A stretch of DNA of 64,000 nucleotides from SAR202 cluster bacterium AC-409-J13_OGT_754m (GTDB taxonomy: Bacteria > Chloroflexota > Dehalococcoidia > Lucifugimonadales > GCA-2712585), in the NCBI GenBank assembly GCA_009391235.1, contig VEXD01000002.1, forward strand, positions 1-64,000, read 5' to 3'. A model generated the notes under the pieces. It had not been told where the DNA came from. It made no database searches and saw nothing but the letters and a program-made list of their open reading frames with translations. Made by a program: the position numbers and the translations under genes. Of the stretch, positions 1 through 10,127 are shown in pieces (the stretch's first letter is position 1; the number at the start of each line of letters is the position of its first letter).

Positions 1-349
1 CTAGGTCAATTCCACACGGTCTGGATTGAAGCGGTTAAAACTATTGATTCAAGTGGTAAAAAGTTTCACAAAACCTAAACTTTTCACAATTTTGCATCAT
101 GGAAAATTAATAATCAATATATCGTCTTACGCGAGGCGACGAAAATATAGTTCCACGGTCTTTCAGGTTTTTGCCCTTCAAATAAGGAGGTCTACTTATA
201 TTCCAGTATACATATGGTGCCAATAGGGATAATTATTACCAATTATTAGTGGCTTACGTTTATAATATAAAAGCACAATATGAAAAGAATATTGGTTTTA
301 GCCAAACCTTTTCATTGGTAAGGGCTGAGTACTTAAGGAGGACCCCTAA

Positions 350-835
350 ATGCCGTCCTTTGATGTCGTATCGAAGACAAATATTGACGAAGTCGATAAT
401 GCTGTTAATGGCATAATGCGTGAAGTTAGGCAACGCTTCGACCTTAAAGGCACTATGTGCTCCATAGAGCGTTCCACCAACATTCTTACTATTACTGCTG
501 ACAACCCCTTCTTTCTTCAGCAGATGCACGATCTCTTGTACAAATATTGCGATAGACGTGGAGTCGATAGCAGATTTTTGGATTTCAAATCTCCTCAAGA
601 CGCCACGAAAGGCAGTTTGCGTCAGGAGGTATCAATTCTCCAGGGCATTGATCAACCACTAGGCAAGCAAATCATCAAGATGATCAAAGGCACTAAGCTT
701 AAGGTTCAAGTAGCCATTCAGGGAGAGGAGCTGCGTATAAAGGGGAAAAACCGCGATGATCTGCAGGATGCCATTAAGTCAATTAAAGAAATGGAAATCA
801 CACTGCCGCTTCAATACATTAACTTCAGGGACTGA
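350..835 (+). CDS. yajQ: YajQ family (UPF0234) nucleotide-binding protein
   Basis: 161 aa ORF with typical YajQ sequence: MPSFDVVSK..DEVDNAV.., RFDLKG, GKQIIKMIK..LKVQ..IQGEELRI.GK.RDDLQ. Confidence 0.93.
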   Translation: MPSFDVVSKTNIDEVDNAVNGIMREVRQRFDLKGTMCSIERSTNILTITADNPFFLQQMHDLLYKYCDRRGVDSRFLDFKSPQDATKGSLRQEVSILQGIDQPLGKQIIKMIKGTKLKVQVAIQGEELRIKGKNRDDLQDAIKSIKEMEITLPLQYINFRD

Positions 836-1185
836 AACTGTTACCTTCTAAAGGATAGTGAAAGCCTGTCTGATAAGTTCCAAGGAATCATGAATAGGAT
901 ATTTGGTAATGGAATTGGGAACCAATCCTTCTGTTTTAGGGTGGGGTAGGCGTGAAAGGTGGGGCATATAATAAGCACTTAGTAGGTGGAGACCCCCTAT
1001 ATTATATATAGTGTATAGTGGCTCGCGATTTGCACCAGGTTCTGGTATTTTTGCATCCACTGACAAGTTATAATGGGCAAATAGGGTTCCCTAGGATTAG
1101 GGAGAACAATCTAGGCCTGCTATCAGGGGGGTCAGGGTTAGAATCCCCTCAGAGCCACTACTAAATTCAGAAATAGGTATACCTA

Positions 1186-2436
1186 TTGACTAATAGTAAC
1201 TTTCCCAATGGCCGGAAAGCTATCATTTCTTGGGCCTTATATGATCTAGCAAACACAATCTTTTTTCTGAATATTGTGTCCATTCATTTCGGCCTATGGG
1301 TAGTCAATCATATGGGTGGGAATGACTCTATTTACGGGTATGCCAATGTAGCTTCAATGTTACTAGTTGTTGTTACGGCACCAATGCTAGGAACCATGTC
1401 TGATCGCTCTGGTCGGAGGATTCCTTTTTTGGTGACGACGACTTGTTGTTGTGTTTTCCTGACGATGTTGTTAGGTGTTGGCGGACTTTTCCTATCGTTG
1501 GTTATATTTGTAGGTGCTAACTACATGTTTCAGTCAGGCCTCATATTTTATGACTCTCTGCTACCAACAGTGGCGCCAGAAAAGGATTGGGGGAAGATCG
1601 GAAGCTTTGGTGTAGGCGTGGGATACATTGGTTCCTTGATAGGAGCTACCACGGGAATCTTACTACTAGATTCTATCGGCTACACTGGTATGTTTAAGGT
1701 TACTGCTCTTCTGTTCCTAGTTTTTTCGATTCCATGTTTTATTTTCATAAAGGAACACGGATCGCAGAATTTAGAGTTTAGAATAAGACTCATAGGGGGT
1801 TCTATTACTCAGTTGATCAAAACAATGGCAAGGACAAGAGAATATCCGGGATTATCCCGTTTTTTGTTAGGTAGGCTATTCTATGCTGATGCAGTGAATA
1901 CTTTGATCATATTTATTGGCATATACGTTACCAACGAGCTCGGTTTGACAGATGCAGAGCTCCAGCTTGTTTTATTGCTAGCCATTGTTTCATCCATTAT
2001 TGGAGCATTCATTTGGGGTTTCATAGTTGATTCAATAGGTCCTAAAAGGACGCTTAATCTAGTTTTATACCTATGGGTCATTGTTCTTGGAGGGCTTGCT
2101 TTCGTCCCTCTTTTAGGTCTCGACAGTGCCATCCTGTGGGTCAGTGCTTTTTTGGCTGGTATTGCGATGAGTGGCACATGGTGTGCTGACCGTCCTTACC
2201 TGTTGCGCCTAGTACCACCAGGACACGTCGGTGAATTCTTTGGTGTTTATAGCATAGTAGGCCGCTTTGCAAGTATCATCGGCCCTCTTGTATGGGTTAT
2301 GGTTGCTGATACGCTAGGGCTTGGTCGGCCAATTGCAGTGTTGACATTGACTATTTCTATAATGATCTCTTATGTAATTCTTCAGGGCGTCGACGATAAA
2401 CCACGCCTATTAACCTTGAATGCATCAAAGACTTAG
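1186..2436 (+). CDS. MFS transporter, UMF1/Atg22-like family
   Basis: 416 aa, multiple TM segments; N-terminal SWALYDLANTIF motif typical of UMF1 family, MSDRSGRRIPFL loop. Confidence 0.8.
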   Translation: MTNSNFPNGRKAIISWALYDLANTIFFLNIVSIHFGLWVVNHMGGNDSIYGYANVASMLLVVVTAPMLGTMSDRSGRRIPFLVTTTCCCVFLTMLLGVGGLFLSLVIFVGANYMFQSGLIFYDSLLPTVAPEKDWGKIGSFGVGVGYIGSLIGATTGILLLDSIGYTGMFKVTALLFLVFSIPCFIFIKEHGSQNLEFRIRLIGGSITQLIKTMARTREYPGLSRFLLGRLFYADAVNTLIIFIGIYVTNELGLTDAELQLVLLLAIVSSIIGAFIWGFIVDSIGPKRTLNLVLYLWVIVLGGLAFVPLLGLDSAILWVSAFLAGIAMSGTWCADRPYLLRLVPPGHVGEFFGVYSIVGRFASIIGPLVWVMVADTLGLGRPIAVLTLTISIMISYVILQGVDDKPRLLTLNASKT

Positions 2437-2524
2437 TAATATAGGTCATCCCAGCTATTACTCCCATCCCTGTCATATCTACTACTCTCTGCATTTGCGT
2501 GGGATTTGCACCATGGTTTCAGGT

Positions 2525-2683
2525 TCAGGGGTACATAAAAAAAATGGCAACAAAGGATAGAATAATTACAACAAGAACAAACAGGAGAAAGCCGAACACG
2601 ATAAAACCACCGCACCCCATCACCATTATACCGCTGATATTATCTAATCTATCTAAGCTTCTTTCTAGGATATCTTTACCCAT
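2525..2683 (-). CDS. Small (52 aa) single-TM membrane protein
   Basis: Manual translation of the minus strand: MGKDILERSLDRLDNISGIMVMGCGGFIVFGFLLFVLVVIILSFVAIFFMYP*. Below the 60 aa cut-off of the supplied ORF track; charged N-terminus then one hydrophobic helix. Confidence 0.45.
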   Translation of the reverse strand: MGKDILERSLDRLDNISGIMVMGCGGFIVFGFLLFVLVVIILSFVAIFFMYP

Positions 2684-2800
2684 GCCTACTTATACACCGA
2701 TATTAATTTTGAGCCAATAGGCATAAATAGTACCAATCATTGACGGTTATACACCATTGCGATACCGTATCTCAATATCTGAGAACTAGGGGGTATTGAT

Positions 2801-5800
2801 ATGGCTTCTAAATCTTTAGTCAATAATGCGGGCGTTGACCCTAAATTACTGCAATCCCTCCAATGGCGTTCGATAGGGCCATTTCGGGGTGCACGAGTTG
2901 GAGCTGTAACGGGTGACCCTATTAATTCTCAGGTGTTTTACTTCGGAGCGTCGGGTGGCGGGGTTTGGAAATCGGTGGATGCTGGCACATATTGGGAGAA
3001 TGTTTCAGACGGATTTTTTTCTACGGCAGCTGTTGGAGCAATTGCGGTAGCTGATTCCGACCCTAACGTTATTTATGCAGGTACGGGTGATGGATGCTTT
3101 CAGAGTGGTGAGTCACATGGTGATGGTGTTTATAAATCCACGGATGCTGGGAAAACCTGGACAAATATCGGACTAAGTGATACTAGGCATATAGCAAAAA
3201 TACGAATCCATCCTCAAAATCCAGACATAGCTTATGTGGCTGCCCTTGGTCATACTTGGGGAGATAATGTAGAACGTGGCGTATTTAGAACTGTGGACGG
3301 GGGGGGAACTTGGGAACATGTTTTGTTCAAGAGCGATAAAGCTGGAGCTGTTGATATTTCTATGGATAGTACTAATCCCAGGATTCTCTACGCGTCTATA
3401 TATGAACTTTTAGGTTCTCCCTGGACGCATAAAAGTGGTGGACCGGATAGTGGTTTACATAAAAGTGTAGATGGGGGAGATACTTGGATCGATATAAGCA
3501 ATAACCCTGGATTACCTACAGGTGTCAAAGGGAAAATCGGCGTGGCTGTATCACCGGCTAAACCAGATAGAGTATGGGCGTTAATTGAGGCCGAAGACGG
3601 GGGGCTTTTCCGTTCGGATAATGGTGGAGAATCTTGGGATAAATTGACGGGTCAAACTAATCTTTGGTGGAGGGCTTGGTACTACATACATCTGTTTGCA
3701 CATCCTACAGATCCTGAGACCTGTTATGTTCTTTCTGTTGAATTTTTTAAGTCTTCTGATGGAGGACGTTCTTTTGTAAGTTTCCCTATGCCTCATGGGG
3801 ACAATCACGATCTCTGGATCGATCCGCGTAATCCGGACCGTATGATTGAGGGTAATGATGGAGGGGCGACGGTTAGTCTAAATGGTGGTGGGACATGGTC
3901 TTCTATTTATAACCAACCCACTTCTGCCTTTTTTCATCTGACTACTGATGAACAATTTCCTTATAGAGTTTATGGTACTCAAATGGATAATACGGCTATA
4001 TCTGTCCCTAGCATGACCAATGATCATGCTATTCCTTGGACAACCTGTTACCCAGTTGGTAGCTCTGAGAGTGGTCATATTGCTGTTAGACCAGATGATC
4101 CCAATATAGTTTATGCAGGTGCAATAGGGAGTTCACCTGGAGGTGGAGGCAACCTACTCAGATATGATCACCATACCGGACAAACTCGTATCATTACTGT
4201 TTGGCCTGAGGATCAAGGTATTACAGCTGGGAAGGATATGAAGTACAGATTCCAATTTCACTTTCCTACCCTTTTATCTCCGCATGACCCAAATACGTTG
4301 TTAGTGGCGGCTAATATAGTTTTCAAGTCATGCGATGAGGGAACTAGTTGGGAGGCCATAAGCCCAGATTTGACCAGGAATGATATTTCAAAGATGTCTG
4401 AACCAGCGGGCGGGCCGATAGCGACTCAGGTTGTAGTGCCATTTAATATGGGTAGTATTGTTGCACTAGCAGAATCAAAGATTAAGCAGGGTCTAATTTG
4501 GGCAGGTTCTGATGATGGATTGGTTCATGTCACTAGAGACGGTGGTAATACCTGGACCAATGTAACTCCTAAGGATTTGCCTGACTGGACAATGATACAT
4601 ACTGTAGAACCCTCGCCTCATGATGAAGCAGTAGCCTATTTTGCTGGTACTAGGTGGAAGTTGGATGATACTAAGCCTTACCTTTATAAGACTACTGATT
4701 ATGGTGAAACATGGAGTTTGATTACTAATGGTATTCCATCGCATGAATTCACAAGAGTAATACGAGAGGATCCTGCAAGGCAAGGCCTACTTTATGCGGG
4801 CACTGAATTGGGAATACATGTGTCATTTGATGATGGTAATAACTGGCAATCTTTACAGCTTAATTTACCGGTGTCTCCTGTCCATGATTTTGTAATTAAG
4901 AATAATGATCTTGTGGTAGCAACTCATGGTAGAGCTTTTTGGATCTTAGATGATTTAACTCCTCTTCATCAAATAGATGCAAATACAGCTAATTCGAGTG
5001 TTCATCTTTTCAAACCGCGAGTTTCTTACCGTACAGCGCCTGCTTTAGGGTTTTCATTTCCAGTAGGTCCGGGAAGAAATTATCAGTTCGTTCGTGGGTG
5101 GACTGCTGCATTCTTTAACACACGTAATTCTAACGGAGATATACAAAGAAGATTCATAGATGCTGGGGAAAATCCTCCCAGTGGTGTGGTAGTTCACTAT
5201 TATCTAAACGAAAAAGTTGACGGTGAAATAAAACTGACTTTTTCAGATGTTAACGAGAACATTCTAAAAACTTTTTCTTCTGGCGACAGTGAAAGTCCTA
5301 TAGTTGGCACAAAGGCCGGAAATAATCGTTTTGTTTGGGATATGAGATGTTCTGATACAAGTCCTCTAGTCGGTAGCAACGGTATCACTGGCCCTGTGGT
5401 TCCACCAGGGGTTTACAATATTAGCTTGACCGTAGATAGCAATACTTTTTCCGAATCATTTGAAATTCGGAAAGATCCAAGGGTTGCTGCCTCGCAAAAG
5501 GATTTAGAATCTCAATTTAGTTTGCTGACAGCAATAAATGAAAAAATCTCTTCTGTAAATAATTCAGTCAACTCAATACGTAAAATAATACAACAAGTTG
5601 GGGAATGTGTAGAAAGGGCTGGGAATGATCCTAAATTTAAAGGGTTATTTGAGCCTGCTAAAGAATTAACAAGTGCATTGTCCTTAATTGAGGCTGAACT
5701 GGTTTCTTTGCCTGGGACTAGCCCCCAAAAACCACCCCCAACTAGACTTGCTTCTAAGCTTACGTCTCTTATAAGTGTTGTTTCTAGTTCAGATTGGGTC

Positions 5801-5956
5801 CCAACTAATCAATCCTATGAAGTATTTGAATCAATTCGTTTGAATGTAGAATCACTGATTCAGGATTTGCATACGGTAGTAGAAGAACAACTGCCCAAAT
5901 TTAGTGGTCTTGTCAAAGAATTGGGGTTGGCAGAAGTTGTCACTGGTAAAAGCTAA
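2801..5956 (+). CDS. VPS10/sortilin-like BNR/Asp-box repeat protein (glycosyl hydrolase-like)
   Basis: 1051 aa; repeated S.D.G.TW Asp-boxes (KSTDAGKTWTNI, RTVDGGGTWEHV, RSDNGGESWDKL, VTRDGGNTWTNV); start preceded by a gggg/ggta purine-rich SD-like stretch. Confidence 0.85.
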   Translation: MASKSLVNNAGVDPKLLQSLQWRSIGPFRGARVGAVTGDPINSQVFYFGASGGGVWKSVDAGTYWENVSDGFFSTAAVGAIAVADSDPNVIYAGTGDGCFQSGESHGDGVYKSTDAGKTWTNIGLSDTRHIAKIRIHPQNPDIAYVAALGHTWGDNVERGVFRTVDGGGTWEHVLFKSDKAGAVDISMDSTNPRILYASIYELLGSPWTHKSGGPDSGLHKSVDGGDTWIDISNNPGLPTGVKGKIGVAVSPAKPDRVWALIEAEDGGLFRSDNGGESWDKLTGQTNLWWRAWYYIHLFAHPTDPETCYVLSVEFFKSSDGGRSFVSFPMPHGDNHDLWIDPRNPDRMIEGNDGGATVSLNGGGTWSSIYNQPTSAFFHLTTDEQFPYRVYGTQMDNTAISVPSMTNDHAIPWTTCYPVGSSESGHIAVRPDDPNIVYAGAIGSSPGGGGNLLRYDHHTGQTRIITVWPEDQGITAGKDMKYRFQFHFPTLLSPHDPNTLLVAANIVFKSCDEGTSWEAISPDLTRNDISKMSEPAGGPIATQVVVPFNMGSIVALAESKIKQGLIWAGSDDGLVHVTRDGGNTWTNVTPKDLPDWTMIHTVEPSPHDEAVAYFAGTRWKLDDTKPYLYKTTDYGETWSLITNGIPSHEFTRVIREDPARQGLLYAGTELGIHVSFDDGNNWQSLQLNLPVSPVHDFVIKNNDLVVATHGRAFWILDDLTPLHQIDANTANSSVHLFKPRVSYRTAPALGFSFPVGPGRNYQFVRGWTAAFFNTRNSNGDIQRRFIDAGENPPSGVVVHYYLNEKVDGEIKLTFSDVNENILKTFSSGDSESPIVGTKAGNNRFVWDMRCSDTSPLVGSNGITGPVVPPGVYNISLTVDSNTFSESFEIRKDPRVAASQKDLESQFSLLTAINEKISSVNNSVNSIRKIIQQVGECVERAGNDPKFKGLFEPAKELTSALSLIEAELVSLPGTSPQKPPPTRLASKLTSLISVVSSSDWVPTNQSYEVFESIRLNVESLIQDLHTVVEEQLPKFSGLVKELGLAEVVTGKS

Positions 5957-5983
5957 ATATATATGAACATTAAGAAAAATCGA

Positions 5984-6011
5984 GAGGCCCCGATAGTTAT
6001 ATCGGGGCCTC
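5984..6011 (-). terminator. Rho-independent terminator of ftsZ (minus strand)
   Basis: Perfect 11-bp stem gaggccccgat / atcggggcctc, loop agttat. Read on the minus strand it is followed by gatttttc; it lies between the convergent BNR gene and ftsZ. Confidence 0.8.
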
Positions 6012-6110
6012 ACTCTGATTCCCGGTTGCCTACGGTATCTAATCTAGTTAAAAAACAAGTGCTTCAGGCTCCGAGAACAATATCATAATTTTGGAGGACA
6101 GATGATTAAA

Positions 6111-7253
6111 TCATCCGAAATATCCTCTGGTATTTGCAGTAGCATCTTTTCGTAGAAAGCTTGGGACATCTAGTTCGTCTCCTTCCACCGAGACACTATC
6201 CCTTAGCAGTCTTCTTAGTTCCTCCTGTCTATGAAGGAGATTTTCTTGTGCCATCGGGAATGAAGCCGCAACCAAGGTTATCTTGACTTCATCGTCCATC
6301 TTAGGATCTTTGACAGTGCCGAAGATGACGTTGGCTTCTGGATCGGCCAACTCATGTATTATTTCTGAGGCCTGTTCTATTTCCTTAAGACCAAGTGATG
6401 GCCCTCCTGTTATTACAAATAGTATCCGTTTTGCCCCCTCGATTGCAATATCTAAGAGAGGACTTTTCGTCGCCATTTTAGCTGCATCTACTGCTCTGGT
6501 TTCACCTTTACCTTTACCTATGGCCAACCAGGCTGGTCCAGCATTGTGCATGATGGTCTTCACGTCTGCGAAGTCAACGTTTATTTCACCTGGAATAGTA
6601 ACGACTTCCGCTACTGCCTGTATGCCTTGTTGCAATACTGAATCAGCTAATCGCAATGCATCATCCCATGTTTTCGAGTGATCGTTAGCAAAATCCATTT
6701 GCAATAAACGATCGTTTGGTATTGTGATCACTGTATCTACATTTTCTTGCAGTCTGGCTAAGCCGTCCTCTGCATTTTTACGACGTGTCGCAACTTCGAA
6801 CCCGAAGGGTTTGCTTACCACAGCTATGGTAAGAGCTCCTGACTCCTTTGCGATCTGAGCGATTACAGGAGCTGCACCAGTTCCTGTGCCGCCACCCATG
6901 CCTGCTGCTAAAAATACCATATCCGATCCTTGAACCATCTTCTCTAATTCCTCTCTACTTTCTTCAGCGGCTTGCCTTCCTATGTCAGGATTGCCACCAA
7001 CGCCAAGACCTCGTGAGATATTTTGGCCTATAGCCATTTTGTTTGGCACTTCTGATCGGGAAAGGTGTTGAGCATCCGTGTTGACGGCAAAGTACTCTAC
7101 GCCATTAGCCTTTTCCTTAAACATTCTTGCTACTGCGTTACTACCACCTCCCCCTACTCCTATTACCTTAATAATTGGATTTCCATAAGGTTTGGGCGGC
7201 TGAAATTTCTGTCCTTCAAAGTTTCCGAAAGTGTTCTGGTCTTGGGTATCCAT
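6111..7253 (-). CDS. ftsZ: Cell division protein FtsZ
   Basis: 380 aa; GGGTGTGAAPVIA tubulin signature, IKVIGVGGGGSNAV, NTDAQHL. Confidence 0.98.
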   Translation of the reverse strand: MDTQDQNTFGNFEGQKFQPPKPYGNPIIKVIGVGGGGSNAVARMFKEKANGVEYFAVNTDAQHLSRSEVPNKMAIGQNISRGLGVGGNPDIGRQAAEESREELEKMVQGSDMVFLAAGMGGGTGTGAAPVIAQIAKESGALTIAVVSKPFGFEVATRRKNAEDGLARLQENVDTVITIPNDRLLQMDFANDHSKTWDDALRLADSVLQQGIQAVAEVVTIPGEINVDFADVKTIMHNAGPAWLAIGKGKGETRAVDAAKMATKSPLLDIAIEGAKRILFVITGGPSLGLKEIEQASEIIHELADPEANVIFGTVKDPKMDDEVKITLVAASFPMAQENLLHRQEELRRLLRDSVSVEGDELDVPSFLRKDATANTRGYFG

Positions 7254-7289
7254 AGGTTCCTCCTTAAATTAACTTGTAGTGAATGCGAA

Positions 7290-8546
7290 CTAGTTGACCA
7301 TTATTACTTGCTTAATTCGTTCCAATAGCGGTTTTTGACTGAAGGATCTTTTATCCATTGGGGGCCTGACCCTTCTTTCACTGTGTTGTTTAATACCCCA
7401 TTGTAGTAGTCCCATTACCGTGGAATATGATGGTCTTTGGTGGTCGATGGAGATCTCTGGTATGTTACGTGGAGCACCGACTCTGACTGGGCAGCCCAGG
7501 GCTTCTGAAGCCAATTTTTGAAAACCTGGCATTTCAGATGTGCCACCAGTAAATACGATTCCGCCTGCGGGTATTCTATGTAATCCGGCTTGCTGAGTTT
7601 TTACCACAATGAGACCAAATGTTTCTCGCAGACGATCGACCATTGGGGCACAAAGAGCGGTTCTATTTATTAGACGACGTTGTCTACCTTGGAAACTGGG
7701 CAGCAAAACTTCTGCTTCCCGGTCTATAGCCTCTGGCTTAGCATGTCCCCATTTGATTTTCAGTTCCTCTGCAAAGTAGTAGGGCATTCCCAAGGCAACG
7801 GAAAGGTCACGGGTTAATTGGTTCCCCCCCACTGGGATAGATGCTCCGTACCACACTGTTCCATTTTTGAAAATAGCGACATCGGTGGAACCTGCTCCCA
7901 TATCTACCAATACTACACCTAACTCCTTTTCGCTTTCAGTTAATACTGCTTCTCCAGAAGCTAGACCACCCATGACTAGACTACGAACCTCGACATTGGA
8001 GTTCTGAATTACCTTAGTCGTTTCATTAACATTATCGTGGTCCCCAAAAACTGCTAGTGATTCGACTTGCAATCGTCCGGCATGAATACCGACGGGATTA
8101 CGCATGGATCGATACCCATCTACTACATAGTTGATAGGTATCACGTGAATTACTTCTTTCCCGAATGGTACTTCAGGATATGACATGTCAGTTAGTGTGC
8201 GAACGTCCTCTAGTGAAACTTGGCCATTTTGATCTGATGGGTGCAAGAGAGCGTTAGTATTAGTACAGGTAATATGGTTACCGGAGATGCTCACATAAGC
8301 CCAAGGAACTCTACTGCCTAGGGAACTGTGAGCCTCTTCTATTGAGGCTTCTATGGCTTCTTGAGCTTCATCAACATTTATGATTTGGCCTTTTTTAACT
8401 CCTTGAGAGGGGGCCAATCCATGTCCAACAATCTTTAGTTGTCCCTCTGGTCCTACTCGTGCAACCACGGTACAAACTTTGCTGGTTCCTATGTCTATCG
8501 CTGTGTAATAGATATCGTTAAGCATAATTATTTTCCTTTCCTCCAT
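7290..8546 (-). CDS. ftsA: Cell division protein FtsA
   Basis: 418 aa; AIDIGTSKVCTVVA, VLVDMGAGSTDVAIF, IVFTGGTSEMPGF actin-fold ATPase motifs; adjacent to ftsZ. Confidence 0.95.
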   Translation of the reverse strand: MEERKIIMLNDIYYTAIDIGTSKVCTVVARVGPEGQLKIVGHGLAPSQGVKKGQIINVDEAQEAIEASIEEAHSSLGSRVPWAYVSISGNHITCTNTNALLHPSDQNGQVSLEDVRTLTDMSYPEVPFGKEVIHVIPINYVVDGYRSMRNPVGIHAGRLQVESLAVFGDHDNVNETTKVIQNSNVEVRSLVMGGLASGEAVLTESEKELGVVLVDMGAGSTDVAIFKNGTVWYGASIPVGGNQLTRDLSVALGMPYYFAEELKIKWGHAKPEAIDREAEVLLPSFQGRQRRLINRTALCAPMVDRLRETFGLIVVKTQQAGLHRIPAGGIVFTGGTSEMPGFQKLASEALGCPVRVGAPRNIPEISIDHQRPSYSTVMGLLQWGIKQHSERRVRPPMDKRSFSQKPLLERIKQVIMVN

Positions 8547-8564
8547 GCGTTATGACTACTTTTA

Positions 8565-9554
8565 TTAGATCACCTCGGCTACTCGCATACGGGCACTTCT
8601 ACTCCGGGGGTTAATGGATTTCTCTGTATGAGAAGGGGTTATGATGCGTTTGTTCACTAGTTTTAACTTTGCTAAATGATTACAAGAGCAAATCAGTGTT
8701 TCAATCTGGCATATGCAATCTCTCGATTCGGTTTTGAAAAATTGTTTAACTATTCGATCCTCAAGGCTGTGGTAACTGATGACAACTAAACGGCCTCCTG
8801 GTCTTAGCACAGAAATTGCTTTCGTCAGACCGATGGATATGTTTTCTAATTCGTTATTAACGGCCATTCGAATAGCTTGAAATGTTTTGGTGGCTGGGTG
8901 AATTCGACCTCTTGAAGATCTATATGCTCGTTCTACTAGAGAAGCTAACATTCGAGCTGTTGTTATTGGTCTACTCTGAACTATTCGTCTAGCGATGGTT
9001 TTTGCACGTGTCTCTTCCCCATACGATAAAAGAATCAGTTCAAGATTGTCCTCGGGATAGGTATTTATAATATCGTAGGCTGTGACATTTCCCGTAGGGT
9101 CAAAGCGCATGTCTAATGGTTCGTCACGCTGGAAACTAAATCCCCTATCCGAGCTATCTAGCTGGAACGAAGATAGGCCGAGATCAAATAATATACCGTC
9201 GATGTGTGGTAGGACGGATTTCTTATGGACCGAATCCAATTCGGTGTAGTTGATTTGAAAGAGGGTAAGGTTGTCCATGTATGACGTTAGTCTTGAATGG
9301 GTGGAGTTGATTGCAGATGGATCTAAATCTAATGCTAGTACTTTCCCAGAGGGTTCGCATTTTAAAAGGATGGCTTCAGTGTGCCCACCTTGACCAGTTG
9401 TGCAATCTATATAGTTGCCACCGGGGAGAACGTTTAGGCCTTCTATTACCTCATCTGCAAGTACCGGTTGATGATAGGTGCTTTCCATCGGCCAACTCGC
9501 CCATTGCGTGATGGATTGTGTCAGGGATAAAGGTTTGTAATCAGCTGTTATCAC
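8565..9554 (-). CDS. rsmH: 16S rRNA (cytosine1402-N4)-methyltransferase RsmH
   Basis: 329 aa; HQPVLADEVIEGL, DCTTGQGGHTEAIL, GILFDLGLSSFQLD..RGFSF, ATKTFQAIRMAVNNEL; GTG start with aaggagg SD. Confidence 0.96.
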   Translation of the reverse strand: MITADYKPLSLTQSITQWASWPMESTYHQPVLADEVIEGLNVLPGGNYIDCTTGQGGHTEAILLKCEPSGKVLALDLDPSAINSTHSRLTSYMDNLTLFQINYTELDSVHKKSVLPHIDGILFDLGLSSFQLDSSDRGFSFQRDEPLDMRFDPTGNVTAYDIINTYPEDNLELILLSYGEETRAKTIARRIVQSRPITTARMLASLVERAYRSSRGRIHPATKTFQAIRMAVNNELENISIGLTKAISVLRPGGRLVVISYHSLEDRIVKQFFKTESRDCICQIETLICSCNHLAKLKLVNKRIITPSHTEKSINPRSRSARMRVAEVI

Positions 9555-9815
9555 CTGGCCTCCTTAACTAGGGCGCCTCCTTAACATTGGTCCGGATTGA
9601 TCTACTCAGGGTGCATACGTTTTACAAGAGCAAGATCTTTCTCGTGAAGAATCCGTGTATCGGAGGGGTCCTATTTTTAGGACAACCCTAAAGGCCAAGT
9701 AACGATGGTGTTCGCTACCCGAGATTGATTCGAAATGATTAGTGTGTTTGTAGAGGATTAAACATATCGACTTGGGCCAGATTACCATAATATAAATTAA
9801 ACATCAAGCATTCCC

Positions 9816-9851
9816 AATATTAATTTTAAAATTAATTTTAAAATTAATATT
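9816..9851. repeat. 36-bp perfect A/T-only palindrome
   Basis: aatattaattttaaaattaattttaaaattaatatt equals its own reverse complement; located in the 9555-10127 intergenic region. Confidence 0.9.
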
Positions 9852-10127
9852 TTTCTACAAATGAACAGAAATGCGCGCGTGGGTGTTAATTCATATGTAT
9901 AATTGGTGATCCAATTTTGTAATCAGGGCATATATAATGTATAAATATTGAAATATGCCATATATAGATTTTTATTTTTCTTAAAAAAAACTCAACTTAT
10001 CTTGTTCTTATAGAATACTCTCGTCATTTGATCAAATGCAGGGTGTTTATTACCAAAAGTTCTTCTGGAAAGAGGGGTCAGGGATTAGTGAATATGGTTG
10101 GGGGGGGGGTTAGGGGGAGCGATCCGT

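Noticed and set aside
26-226. 66 aa ORF at the window edge
   Set aside because: No SD or family similarity; AT-rich intergenic.
848-1066. 72 aa minus-strand ORF
   Set aside because: No conserved motif and low-complexity intergenic sequence; insufficient evidence.
1120-1165. tRNA-like 3' end (gtcagggttagaatcccctcagagccacta)
   Set aside because: T-stem pairs only 3 bp, T-loop is TTAGAAT, and no D/anticodon arms could be built; at most a tRNA remnant similar to those at 58.6 and 60.3 kb.
2499-2720. Plus-strand 73 aa ORF
   Set aside because: Antisense to the better-looking 52-aa membrane microprotein; Pro/Thr/Ile-rich composition typical of antisense translation.
9606-9788. ORF track 60 aa upstream of rsmH
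   Set aside because: No recognisable family, Cys/Ser/Arg-rich random-looking translation, no SD; more consistent with an untranslated leader.
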